A stretch of 24,052 nt of DNA, from positions 1-24,052 of IMG/VR virus record IMGVR_UViG_3300031539_000315, one strand, 5' to 3'. The notes below the pieces were generated by a model, which saw only the letters and a program-made list of their open reading frames with translations, did not search any database and was not told the DNA's origin. Of this stretch, positions 4,986 to 12,119 are shown one piece after another. The stretch is from a virus. The stretch's first letter is position 1, and every line of letters begins with the position of its first letter. A program made the translations under genes and the position numbers.

Positions 4986-7052
4986 ATGACAACAGGATCA
5001 TATGACAATGACCCAAGATTCACAGAGGCAGTTGATAAAGCTGTTTCTCAAAAACTTGATGGATTTGCAGATGTGCTTAACAAACAGATAGCAGATCAAT
5101 TCACAAAAGATTACGCCAACACGTGGCTTAAGGCTTCCCCGCTAATGATGGGTGGGCAAGAAGCCGGTGAAATTGTAACTCCTGCTTCACAAAGCTATTT
5201 GGTTTACAAGTGTGTAACTGTAATCGCAAACAACTTCCCACAGGCGCCATTTGTGTTATTAGGAGATAATGATCAACCCATTTCAGAGAGCCATCCACTA
5301 TGCCAATTATTTAAAAACCCAAACGATACAATGTCAGGATTTGATTTATGGTCATCTACATCTACCTTCTATACGTTGTATGGTGAAGCATTCTGGTATA
5401 TTGTAAGAAGTGTGGGTCAGAATATGGGCACGACAAAGATACCGGCAGAGATTATAGTCCTTGATCCAAGGAAGATGAAAGATGTTGTATCTCCTGATAC
5501 CGGTGAATTGTTAGGATGGTTATACAATGGAAGCGTATCTCTTTCACTTGATGAAGTAATTCAATTTAAGAATACAAACCCTTACAATAGATTCAGAGGA
5601 TTGAGTCCATTGGATGCAGTTAGTATGGAAGTTAAGTCTGATTATAAAGCTTCTGTCTATCAAGCTAAATTTTTTGATAACAATGCAATACCTGGTATGG
5701 TATTACAAGTAGACAAAGATGACAACTCAACATTAGCTGAATTAAAGAAACTTGTAAGGATTTGGGAACAAGGACATCAAGGTGTGACTAATGCAGGAAA
5801 GACTGGTATCTTAAGAGGAGGTATGACATTTGAAACTGTTGGGTTAAATCAACAGGAAATGGACTATATCAATTCAAGAGCATTTACCAGAGATGTTGTT
5901 TTATCTGTATTCGGTGTTCCAAAAACACTAGCTGGATTCACAGAAGGAATTAACAGAGCAACATCAGATACACAGAAAAGAATCTTTTGGCAAGAAACTG
6001 TAAAACCACAGATGCTTCGTATGCAAGAGGTAATCAATTCACGTCTAGTCTATATAGTAACAAATGGTATCCATGGTAAGTTTGATTTCTCAAAGATCGA
6101 TGAACTTAAATCTTCAATGGAAGAGGATGTTAATGCTGCAACTACATTGTTCAGTATGGGATTCTCAAGAAATGAATTGAATACAAGATTCGGATTAGGA
6201 TTTGAGGACTCTCCAACTGGAGATGTTCAATACGTTCCAATTAACTTAATTGATACAGAAATGGAAACAGTTAAGGTTGGACAGCATATAGAACCATTAG
6301 CTGAACAAGAACCAGAAAAGGCAATTGCGTTACAAACTGTAGAAAAAAATGAGAAATCAGCTAGAATAAGTCGACAAAGACAGATATTCTTAAGACATCA
6401 AACAGGAAATGAACGAATATTGTTAGGGAAGATCAAGAAGTATTTTATCTCACAACGAACTAATGTGCTAAAGGGATTATATCAACAGAAAGAGATCTCA
6501 ATATCTGAAGTAATATCTCGTATAAATATATTTGAGAGAGAGGATGAGAGATTAATTACTGCTATAACACCAGTATTCCAAAGCATTATGGAAGATGCTG
6601 GAAAAATGTCTTTAGACTTTATCAATAATAAGATTGATTATCAACTTGATAAAGAGATTCTATTTAAAAGAGTTAATCGTTTAAAAAATATAAATAAGAC
6701 CATATTTAATCAATTGAAGGCGGAAATAGCTGTTGGTGTTGATGCTGGAGAATCAATCGACGATATCTCAACTAGAATTAAGAAGGTTTATAAGTTTGCA
6801 GACAAGAGATCATTCACGATTGCACGAACAGAGTCAAGTTCATTGATTAATGAGACTTCATTAGGAGTCTATAAGACAAGTGGTATACAATATAAACTAT
6901 GGATGACATCTGGAAATGGAAGAGCAGACCACGAAGGTAATGCAAATCAAGGACCTGTAGCAATTAATCAACCATTCCAAAATGGAGAGCAGTTTCCAGG
7001 TGATAAATCTATCAACTGTTTGTGTTCAATTCATGCAGCCATTAGTTTATAA
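4986..7052 (+). CDS. Portal protein fused to MuF-type head morphogenesis domain
   Basis: The protein has 688 residues. Residues of about 40-430 match HK97-type portals: an early ASQSYLVYKCVTVIANNF helix, the LYGEAFWYIV strand, a ..EVIQFKNTNPYNRFRGLSPLD segment, the KFFDNNAIPGMVLQVD stretch and the PKTLAGFTEGINRAT region. The portal is a twelve-fold ring at one capsid vertex through which DNA enters and leaves. From about residue 470 a helical, charged region leads into a Mu F/SPP1 gp7-like domain: ADKRSFTIARTESSSLINE near 605-622, then KLWMTSGNGRADHEGNANQG, ending in NCLCSIH (Cys 677 and 679). Portal length is usually 400-500, so the extra 200-plus residues are the fused MuF part. It starts nine bases after the HNH stop. 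Confidence 0.93.
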   Translation: MTTGSYDNDPRFTEAVDKAVSQKLDGFADVLNKQIADQFTKDYANTWLKASPLMMGGQEAGEIVTPASQSYLVYKCVTVIANNFPQAPFVLLGDNDQPISESHPLCQLFKNPNDTMSGFDLWSSTSTFYTLYGEAFWYIVRSVGQNMGTTKIPAEIIVLDPRKMKDVVSPDTGELLGWLYNGSVSLSLDEVIQFKNTNPYNRFRGLSPLDAVSMEVKSDYKASVYQAKFFDNNAIPGMVLQVDKDDNSTLAELKKLVRIWEQGHQGVTNAGKTGILRGGMTFETVGLNQQEMDYINSRAFTRDVVLSVFGVPKTLAGFTEGINRATSDTQKRIFWQETVKPQMLRMQEVINSRLVYIVTNGIHGKFDFSKIDELKSSMEEDVNAATTLFSMGFSRNELNTRFGLGFEDSPTGDVQYVPINLIDTEMETVKVGQHIEPLAEQEPEKAIALQTVEKNEKSARISRQRQIFLRHQTGNERILLGKIKKYFISQRTNVLKGLYQQKEISISEVISRINIFEREDERLITAITPVFQSIMEDAGKMSLDFINNKIDYQLDKEILFKRVNRLKNINKTIFNQLKAEIAVGVDAGESIDDISTRIKKVYKFADKRSFTIARTESSSLINETSLGVYKTSGIQYKLWMTSGNGRADHEGNANQGPVAINQPFQNGEQFPGDKSINCLCSIHAAISL

Positions 7053-7088
7053 AAAATGTAACCAGATCGTATATAGGAGCATAAACAA

Positions 7089-7928
7089 ATGAAAGACAAA
7101 ATTATCAAGTATTTAACCAAGACACCAGAAAAGCAAGAAGATAGAGTGTTGAGATTTATTGGAAGCGATCAATCTATTGATCGTGACAATGAAAGAGTTA
7201 TGGTAGAGGGTTGGGATTTAAGAAGTTATAAGAAGAATCCTGTGGTGCTTGCTAATCATAATCCATTCGATTTCCCAGTTGCTAAAACAAAGAAAGTGTG
7301 GATTGATAAAGAAAAGAAAGCATTGATGTTTGATATTGAATTTCCAACTCCGGAAGTATCCTCAATAGGCGATACTCTATATAAACTATATTCAAATGGT
7401 TTTATGAATGCCACGAGTGTAGGTTTCCGTCCTGATCGTGATAAGATTACATATGGTGATGGAAATAAACAACCAAGGGCAACATTCAATGGTCAGGAAC
7501 TGTTGGAGATTAGTTTAGTTTCAATCCCTGCTAACCCAAGAGCTCTATTGACTTCAAAGGGTGTAGAGGATGCTATTGAACTAAAGGTTATTGATGAGTT
7601 GGAATTAGATGAATTGAAATTATGGTTAGATGAAGTTCTTGATAATGAGAATACTTCTGTTTATGAATCCCCAGAAGAAAACCAACTAATCGAAGATAAT
7701 TCAGAACAAACAATTGATAGTGGTAATACGGTTCATATTCACAAATGTTCAGTTTGCGATGATGAACTAGTATGTGTAAAATGTAAAGGTTTTACTCTAG
7801 ATGAGAAGGACAGCACTTATCTAGATTATTTCTTTGAAGACTTTGATGAATCCAACGAGATTAACATCAAGAGTGACAACGAAGAAAACCCATATATAGA
7901 AGAGCTGTTAAAAATGTTAAGGAGTTAA
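7089..7928 (+). CDS. HK97-family prohead protease with acidic CxxC C-terminal extension
   Basis: The protein has 279 residues. The protease domain covers about 18-160: the FIGSDQSIDRDNERVMVEGW start, H57 in LANHNPFDFPVAK, S110 in GFMNATSVGFRP, and E140 in ELLEISLVSIPANP. These are the likely catalytic residues of this serine protease family, which matures the capsid by cutting the delta domain of the capsid protein and other head proteins. After residue 160 comes a very acidic tail of about 120 residues with the motif C220-x2-C223-x5-C229-x2-C232, ending in IEELLKMLRS. The tail may serve as scaffold, since no separate scaffold gene is visible. The capsid gene starts six bases after the stop, and its AAGGAG lies inside this gene. 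Confidence 0.92.
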   Translation: MKDKIIKYLTKTPEKQEDRVLRFIGSDQSIDRDNERVMVEGWDLRSYKKNPVVLANHNPFDFPVAKTKKVWIDKEKKALMFDIEFPTPEVSSIGDTLYKLYSNGFMNATSVGFRPDRDKITYGDGNKQPRATFNGQELLEISLVSIPANPRALLTSKGVEDAIELKVIDELELDELKLWLDEVLDNENTSVYESPEENQLIEDNSEQTIDSGNTVHIHKCSVCDDELVCVKCKGFTLDEKDSTYLDYFFEDFDESNEINIKSDNEENPYIEELLKMLRS

Positions 7929-7934
7929 AAAACA

Positions 7935-9098
7935 ATGGATAAGAAAGAAGAACTAAAAGGTTTGCTGTTAGAAGCAAATCAAGGTATACTTGATGCTGTT
8001 AAAGCACAAGGCGAAAAGGTTGATGAAACCATCGCAAAAATGAAAGAGGAAAGTGCGGAGATGAAAGCAAAGATTGAAGCTATCGAAAAAGCTCCAGCAC
8101 AGAAAGTCGCTCTTGAAGTTCCTGGTAAACCTGGGAGCAAAGTTGAAGTATATAAAGGTTACGACCTTTCCAAGCAAGGTGTTAAACTTACCTTGGTTGA
8201 TGAAGATGTTAAAAATGAAATCGCTAAAATGTTTATCAATCTGATTCAAGGCAAAGCAGCAATGAATGAAACTACAGCTTCTCAGGGTGGAAATTTAGTT
8301 CCTGAGGAATATGCTGATGCAGTATTCGCATTTGCAAGACTTATTTCTGTAGCTCTTCAAGATGCTGATGTTATTTCTACATCAACAGATAGTTTCAATA
8401 TTCCTTACGAGGATGCCGGAATCACAGTATCATGGAAAGATGAAGCAATAGCACTAGCTGCTTCTGATCCTACATTTGGTAACATCAATCTAACACCTGC
8501 TAAATTGGGTGCTTATTCAACAGCTTCAAATGAGTTGTTAATGGATAGCAAATACGATATCGTATCACGCTTGACACAACAGTTCGGAGAAAGCATTGGA
8601 CAAGAAATTGATAACCAAACATTCAACGGAACAGAATTTACAGCTCTAATTGGTGCCGCTGGTATCAACACTGTTGATTCAGGTGGTTCTGGTCCAGGAA
8701 GTATCACATTTGCAATGGCATCTGCTGCAGTTGCGGCATTGCCTTCAAATAAGATTCTTGGTGCCAAGTTCTATATGCACAGAACTTTCCTACATTACTG
8801 GAGAGCGAAAACAGATGATAACAAAATGCCTATCATCAATGTAGAAGATGGTGGATTTACACTATATGGTTATCCAGTTAGATTGGTAGAAGCTATGCCA
8901 ACAGATTCAACAGGCAGTTCTTGTATCGCTATCTTTGGTAACCTTAATTACTATGCAGTCGCACGAAGATTAGGTATAATGGGTCTAGATGTTGATCCTT
9001 ATGGAAAATTCCTTGAGTATCAAACTAGATTTAGATCTGTAACCCGCTGGGACGGAGCTCCTAAAGCAGGATCAGCTTTTGTTCAGCTTACTATCTAA
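7935..9098 (+). CDS. HK97-fold major capsid protein
   Basis: The 387-residue protein starts with a charged coiled-coil segment (about 1-60, KKEELKGLLLEANQGILDAV onward), the delta domain that acts as internal scaffold and is removed by the prohead protease. Then comes the HK97-type body: ASQGGNLVPEEYADAVFAFA near 115-135, IPYEDAGITVSWKDEA, LTPAKLGAYSTASNELLMDS, and the C-terminal FGNLNYYAVARRLGIMGLDVDP region ending in VRSVTRWDGAPKAGSAFVQL-like residues. Length and order fit the family. The main assembled product is the icosahedral shell. A hairpin after the gene could set its mRNA level. Confidence 0.95.
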   Translation: MDKKEELKGLLLEANQGILDAVKAQGEKVDETIAKMKEESAEMKAKIEAIEKAPAQKVALEVPGKPGSKVEVYKGYDLSKQGVKLTLVDEDVKNEIAKMFINLIQGKAAMNETTASQGGNLVPEEYADAVFAFARLISVALQDADVISTSTDSFNIPYEDAGITVSWKDEAIALAASDPTFGNINLTPAKLGAYSTASNELLMDSKYDIVSRLTQQFGESIGQEIDNQTFNGTEFTALIGAAGINTVDSGGSGPGSITFAMASAAVAALPSNKILGAKFYMHRTFLHYWRAKTDDNKMPIINVEDGGFTLYGYPVRLVEAMPTDSTGSSCIAIFGNLNYYAVARRLGIMGLDVDPYGKFLEYQTRFRSVTRWDGAPKAGSAFVQLTI

Positions 9099-9111
9099 TC
9101 ACCTATATAAC

Positions 9112-9139
9112 GTGGGAGATGCTTATTCAGGTCTCCCAC
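9112..9139 (+). terminator. Hairpin after the major capsid gene
   Basis: GTGGGAGA (9112-9119) and TCTCCCAC (9132-9139) form a perfect 8-bp GC-rich stem with a 12-base loop. Only TTTA follows, so it is a weak terminator at best, or an RNA processing or stability element. Many phages carry such a hairpin after the capsid gene to raise its message relative to later genes. It shares GGGAGATG with the hairpin at 4609-4633. Confidence 0.5.
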
Positions 9140-9160
9140 TTTACATAAAGGAGAAGTAAA

Positions 9161-9736
9161 ATGTCAGTAGCAGACTACGCCCTTGCAACATTGGATGAAA
9201 TAAAAGATTATTACCAGTTTGGAAATACCCGCCAGATTGATGATGACTTACTTGAGGATCTATCGGATAGAGTTACTATACTATTTCAAACCTATTGTGG
9301 TGTTAAACAGTTTTATGCAAAAGATTATACGGAATATGTTGACGGATCTGGCGATAGATATCTATTTCTTAAAAACACTCCAATAAATTCAGTTGCAGTA
9401 ATCAATGAAGATTCAGATTGGGTATGGGCGTCAGATACTACTATTGCTTCAGATGCTTATAGGGTTATAGACGAAAAGTATTTGGTGAGTAAAGAAAGTT
9501 GGTGGACCTTGGGTGAACAGAATTATAAAATCACCTACAACGCGGGTTACGCCACGATTCCGTTGGATTTAAAGCAGGTTGCGATAGAGGAAATTGTAAG
9601 GAGATATAAACATAGAAAAGATTTTGATGTAATTGCAAAATCTCAAGAAGATGGAAATGTTACTTATTCTGAAAAGGGATTGCTTACAAGCACCAAACAA
9701 ATATTAAATAGATATAGAACTCTTTGGATATTATAA
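9161..9736 (+). CDS. Head-tail connector (HK97 gp6-like adaptor)
   Basis: The 191-residue protein starts at ATG 9161 after AAGGAG. The N-terminal half is a helical LDEIKDYYQF...DDDLLEDLSDRVTILFQTYCG stretch, then a strand region with FLKNTPINSVAVINED and a hydrophobic YKITYNAGYATIPLDLKQVAIEEIVRRYKHR segment. The YNAGYA.iP.dLkqa..e.v...Y pattern is typical of gp6-like connector proteins, which form a ring below the portal and join it to the tail. Its place after the capsid gene and before the gp10-like gene agrees. Confidence 0.88.
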   Translation: MSVADYALATLDEIKDYYQFGNTRQIDDDLLEDLSDRVTILFQTYCGVKQFYAKDYTEYVDGSGDRYLFLKNTPINSVAVINEDSDWVWASDTTIASDAYRVIDEKYLVSKESWWTLGEQNYKITYNAGYATIPLDLKQVAIEEIVRRYKHRKDFDVIAKSQEDGNVTYSEKGLLTSTKQILNRYRTLWIL

Positions 9737-9737
9737 A

Positions 9738-10118
9738 ATGTTTAAATCAGAGTTACGACTTACTTCAGCATCACTGATAATGTTACAAAAATTTCCAGAA
9801 GATGCAAGAAGAGCATTGTTTAATGCTATGGTTAAAGCATCAAAGTTTCTTGAGGTTGAAGTTAAGAAGTCATTTGGGCAATCAGGTTATCCAAACATAA
9901 GAACTGGAAACTTAAAACGCTCAATTTACAATAGAGCATTTGAACGAGCATCAGAAGTTGTAGGTGCGGTTGGTGCAACAGCTTTATATGCAGGATTCCT
10001 TGAAGATGGAACACGAAGGATGAGAGCTAGACCATTTCTTCGCCCAGCAATTACAAGAAATTCAGCACAACTATCAAGAATTATAACAGACAGTATAGCT
10101 GAGGAGTTGAATAAATGA
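9738..10118 (+). CDS. HK97 gp10-like head-tail joining / tail completion protein
   Basis: The protein has 126 residues and starts one base after the stop of the connector gene. It shows the gp10 family pattern: an N-terminal helix (PEDARRALFNAMVKASKFLEVEVKKSF), then YPNIRTGNLKRSIYNRAF, a strand VGAVGATALYAGFLEDGTRRMRARPFLRPA and a C-terminal helix. The R-T-G-x-L-x-R-S and YA.flE.GT..m.aRPFlrpA signatures are typical. Family members act at the junction of head and tail. Its stop overlaps the next start as ATGA. Confidence 0.9.
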   Translation: MFKSELRLTSASLIMLQKFPEDARRALFNAMVKASKFLEVEVKKSFGQSGYPNIRTGNLKRSIYNRAFERASEVVGAVGATALYAGFLEDGTRRMRARPFLRPAITRNSAQLSRIITDSIAEELNK

Positions 10119-10546
10119 CAACCAGAAAAGATATAATCAAACAGTTTAAAACTGATGTTGAATCTAAATTAACATTGGCGAACGGTTACAATACAAGTTT
10201 AGTTGAGGTTAGGTTAGGTATTTGTTCATTTGATCAATTCGCTCAACGTCCAGCTCTTGGCTACTGGATGTTTCTTGATGAAAAGGATACAGAAAATTAC
10301 GGAACTACTCGTTTGCGTTGGTTAAATTTTTATATATACTTTTACACAGACGATGAGAATATGACAGATTATGAAAAGATTTACGATCTAGCAGATGATA
10401 TAGAAACCTTTATAATGTCCTCTCATTGGACTCACACAGATGCTACACTACTTGGAGACCTTATAGTTACAGTTGGTGGAGTGGAAGAAGGTAGAGCAAT
10501 GGGAGATCTTGTTATCAAAGTTGGATATTATCAAGGATGCGATTAA
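10115..10546 (+). CDS. Tail terminator-like protein
   Basis: The 143-residue protein starts at ATG 10115, overlapping the gp10-like stop by 4 bases, so the two are probably coupled. It starts with a helix (RKDIIKQFKTDVESKLTLA), then strands such as LRWLNFYIYFYTDDE, a helix YEKIYDLADDIETFIMSS and a final strand pair (DLIVTVGGVEEG, GDLVIKVGYYQGC). That alpha-beta layout and the position between the gp10-like protein and the tail tube protein fit a tail terminator of the lambda U/DUF3168 type, which caps the tail tube at its set length. The sequence match is less specific than for the neighbours. The TAA stop is followed in the same frame by an HNH remnant. Confidence 0.7.
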   Translation: MTTRKDIIKQFKTDVESKLTLANGYNTSLVEVRLGICSFDQFAQRPALGYWMFLDEKDTENYGTTRLRWLNFYIYFYTDDENMTDYEKIYDLADDIETFIMSSHWTHTDATLLGDLIVTVGGVEEGRAMGDLVIKVGYYQGCD

Positions 10547-10684
10547 GATGTTTACAATTGTTCTCTTTGTCATTCTGATTACAAATTAGAACTTCATCAT
10601 AGAGATGAGGATAGAGAACATAATGAAAGAAGCAATCTTTTTATGTTATGTAAAATATGCCATGATTTTTGGCATAAGAACTAA
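10547..10684 (+). pseudogene. Remnant of an HNH endonuclease gene (C-terminal half only)
   Basis: Directly after the TAA of the tail terminator gene, and in the same frame, 45 sense codons run to a TAA at 10682-10684. They encode the zinc-type HNH core: CSLC at residues 5-8, LELHHRDEDREHN, then SNLFMLCKICHDFWHKN. Aligned with the C-terminus of the HNH protein at 4662-4976 I count 23 identical residues of 39, and all Cys and His positions are kept. There is no ATG, GTG or TTG before the core in this frame, and no NUMOD3 region, so it is best read as a truncated gene. The unbroken frame and kept ligands mean either recent decay or expression by stop-codon readthrough; the former is more likely. 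Confidence 0.75.
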
Positions 10685-10716
10685 TGTTTAGCATCAGCTA
10701 AATTTAACAACATTAG
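10681..10716 (+). promoter_or_regulatory. Two-layer hairpin before the tail tube gene
   Basis: CTAATGTT (10681-10688) is the exact reverse complement of AACATTAG (10709-10716). Inside, TTTAGC (10687-10692) and GCTAAA (10697-10702) form a second stem over the loop ATCA; the two stems share two T residues. It starts inside the HNH remnant stop region and ends 17 bases before the tail tube start. It may be a processing or stability hairpin for the tail tube message, or an edge of the former HNH insertion. Confidence 0.45.
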
Positions 10717-10733
10717 AATAAGGAATAAAAACA

Positions 10734-11150
10734 ATGACTTGTCCAGTCAATCTTGGGCGTAATGCCAGAATTAAGTTGGATACCACTACAATCGGTAGAA
10801 TGACATCTATGGATGTTACTATCAATAACGAAACCATAGACATTACATCATTCGGCGATGCGTGGGCAAAGTTTTGTAGGGGGATGCAATCGTGGACTGC
10901 AACAATTTCAGGTTTTCTTGATCTGGATGATGTTTCACAATCTACACTTGTAGCTGCAGCTGAAAGTGGAACTCTTGTTACAAACTTGAGATTCTACATA
11001 GATTCAACTAACTATTTTGCAAGTGATTTAATTACAGATTCTGAAGCAGGGTTGTATATTGACAGTTATAACTTCACAGCAGACAACAATTCAGTTGTTG
11101 CCTTCACAATGAGTGTAACTGGAAATGGACCGATTGCAAGGTATCCCTAA
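10734..11150 (+). CDS. Major tail tube protein
   Basis: The 138-residue protein starts at ATG 10734 after a weak AAGGA about nine bases upstream. It is almost all strand: CPVNLGRNARIKLDTTTIGRMTSMDVTINNE, then TIDITSFGDAWAKFCRG, QSWTATISGFLDLDD and a C-terminal FTADNNSVVAFTMSVTGNGP. The G.....-N..iDiTsfgd.w......g...w..tisg..D pattern is typical of TP901-1-like tail tube proteins. These stack as hexameric rings to make the tube through which DNA passes. Position before the chaperones and tape measure gene fits the usual order. Confidence 0.88.
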   Translation: MTCPVNLGRNARIKLDTTTIGRMTSMDVTINNETIDITSFGDAWAKFCRGMQSWTATISGFLDLDDVSQSTLVAAAESGTLVTNLRFYIDSTNYFASDLITDSEAGLYIDSYNFTADNNSVVAFTMSVTGNGPIARYP

Positions 11151-11179
11151 TAAATAAATTCAAATAGGAGGTCAGCATA

Positions 11180-11428
11180 ATGACTGAATCTAAACACCGA
11201 CGTGGGGATGATCGTATAATGTCCCCACGTCAACTCATAAAAGGTCTGGCAGATTCAAATCTATATGATTTGTTAGCATTTATAGTATGGTATGTTAAAC
11301 GTGATGGAATAACATGTATAGATTGTATTGAAACCAGAGCGTTGGGAAGTAAGATCAAACCCAACTGTGAGAAGTGTGGTCTTCCAACTGCACGCCTCCT
11401 AAAAAAATACTTTAAGGAGACAATATAA
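11180..11428 (+). CDS. Small CxxC-CxxC protein, related to the G-T chaperone motif
   Basis: The 82-residue protein starts at ATG 11180 after AGGAGG. The N-terminal 25 residues are basic (TESKHRRGDDRIMSPRQLIK), followed by a helix LYDLLAFIVWYVKR and then a C-x2-C-x13-C-x2-C motif (CIDC, later CEKCG). The same spacing, with TR at matching positions and a P-x-C before the second pair, occurs in the T part of the frameshifted chaperone just downstream (CEDC, CKKCG). That suggests a common origin. It sits between tail tube and chaperone genes, so a role in tail assembly is likely by context. The stop TAA overlaps the chaperone ATG by one base. Confidence 0.75.
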   Translation: MTESKHRRGDDRIMSPRQLIKGLADSNLYDLLAFIVWYVKRDGITCIDCIETRALGSKIKPNCEKCGLPTARLLKKYFKETI

Positions 11429-11760
11429 TGAGGAAAATTAACAGAAAAAAATTAGAAGCTAAATGGTGCACCTTCCCACAAGATGAACAAATTCAATTCC
11501 TACTTAAACCTTTCTCTCTATTTCATCTAACTAAACTTCCAAGCGATAGTACAGAATTTACGTCGGAAATGTTTTGGAGTTTATTCAATGAAGTAGTTGT
11601 TGATTGGAAAGGTATTGAGGATGAAGATGGTGACATTAAATGTGATGAAGATAACAAAAAAATTATTTTTGATTATGCACAAGACCTAGTTATTTTTGTA
11701 ATTAATTCAAGTGCAGAACTTCATGGAGAGGTAGTAACAGAAAAAGAAGCAAAAAACTAA
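11428..11760 (+). CDS. Tail assembly chaperone, unshifted form (lambda G-like)
   Basis: The 110-residue protein starts at ATG 11428 after AAGGAG (11414-11419). A segment FNEVVVDWKGIEDEDGDIKC at about 50-70 followed by a helical stretch (IIFDYAQDLVIFVINSSAEL) matches the V.dW.Gi.dedG pattern of tail assembly chaperones. These proteins coat the tape measure protein and recruit tail tube subunits without being part of the finished tail. The last codons are AAA AAC TAA, which hold a -1 slippery site. Most ribosomes should stop here; a fraction make the longer G-T form. Family identity is supported mainly by this mechanism and position. Confidence 0.85.
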   Translation: MRKINRKKLEAKWCTFPQDEQIQFLLKPFSLFHLTKLPSDSTEFTSEMFWSLFNEVVVDWKGIEDEDGDIKCDEDNKKIIFDYAQDLVIFVINSSAELHGEVVTEKEAKN

Positions 11761-12119
11761 TTGCTCTCGCCACATGGCGGTTTGCTAGTGCGCGGGAGAT
11801 ATCATGTGAAGATTGTATGTATACCAGGAAAATGTTCTCTGGTATACCACCAGATTGTAAAAAGTGTGGATTTGAAATCTGTTTACCTGAAAACTACGAG
11901 TTTATGTCTATCTTTGAAAGATATTCAATACTATTGTGGAATGGTATGGGAGGTGTAGATACAGCATCCATTTTATTGATAGTTGAACAAGAAGACATAG
12001 AAGACTTCCATATATTTTTAAAAAAATTCACAATATTTACATCTGCTGGTTTGAATAAGCAGCACGAGGACTCAAATAATGGCACGAAAAATCGAACAAG
12101 AATGGGTAGTAAAAGATAG
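11428..12119 (+). CDS. Tail assembly chaperone G-T fusion made by -1 frameshift
   Basis: A -1 shift at A AAA AAC (11751-11757) joins the G frame to a second frame with next codon CTA at 11757 and stop at 12117-12119, giving about 230 residues. The T part starts LIALATWRFASAREISCEDC, then MYTRKMFSGIPPDCKKCG, CLPENYEFMSIFERYSILLW and GGVDTASILLIVEQED. The C..C...C..C plus LPEN..... pattern resembles the DUF1799-type T domains of tail chaperones. In lambda the T domain binds the tail tube protein while G binds the tape measure. The last 41 bases overlap the tape measure start. The T frame also has an ATG at 11817, but I see no good ribosome binding site for it. The ratio of the two products is not visible from sequence. 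Confidence 0.85.
11751..11798 (+). promoter_or_regulatory. Programmed -1 frameshift signal (slippery site plus stem-loop)
   Basis: The heptamer A AAA AAC (11751-11757), read in the G frame as GCA AAA AAC TAA, is a canonical X XXY YYZ slippery site. After a six-base spacer (11758-11763), CTCTCGCCAC (11764-11773) pairs with GTGCGCGGGAG (11788-11798) as ten base pairs, with one bulged C on the 3' side and one G-T pair, around a 14-base loop. This stem stands out in AT-rich DNA. It sets the ratio of G to G-T, which in related phages is critical for tail length and assembly. Confidence 0.88.

Noticed and set aside
2610-11182. Shared CAGCATAATG start context before the genes at 2621 and 11180
   Set aside because: Both precede Cys-pair proteins, but ten bases of likeness near a ribosome binding site is weak evidence for common origin or control.
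11761-11958. Open frame beginning after the G stop codon in a third frame
   Set aside because: It starts at a TTG that is part of the frameshift spacer, has no ribosome binding site, and overlaps the T frame, which has clear motifs.
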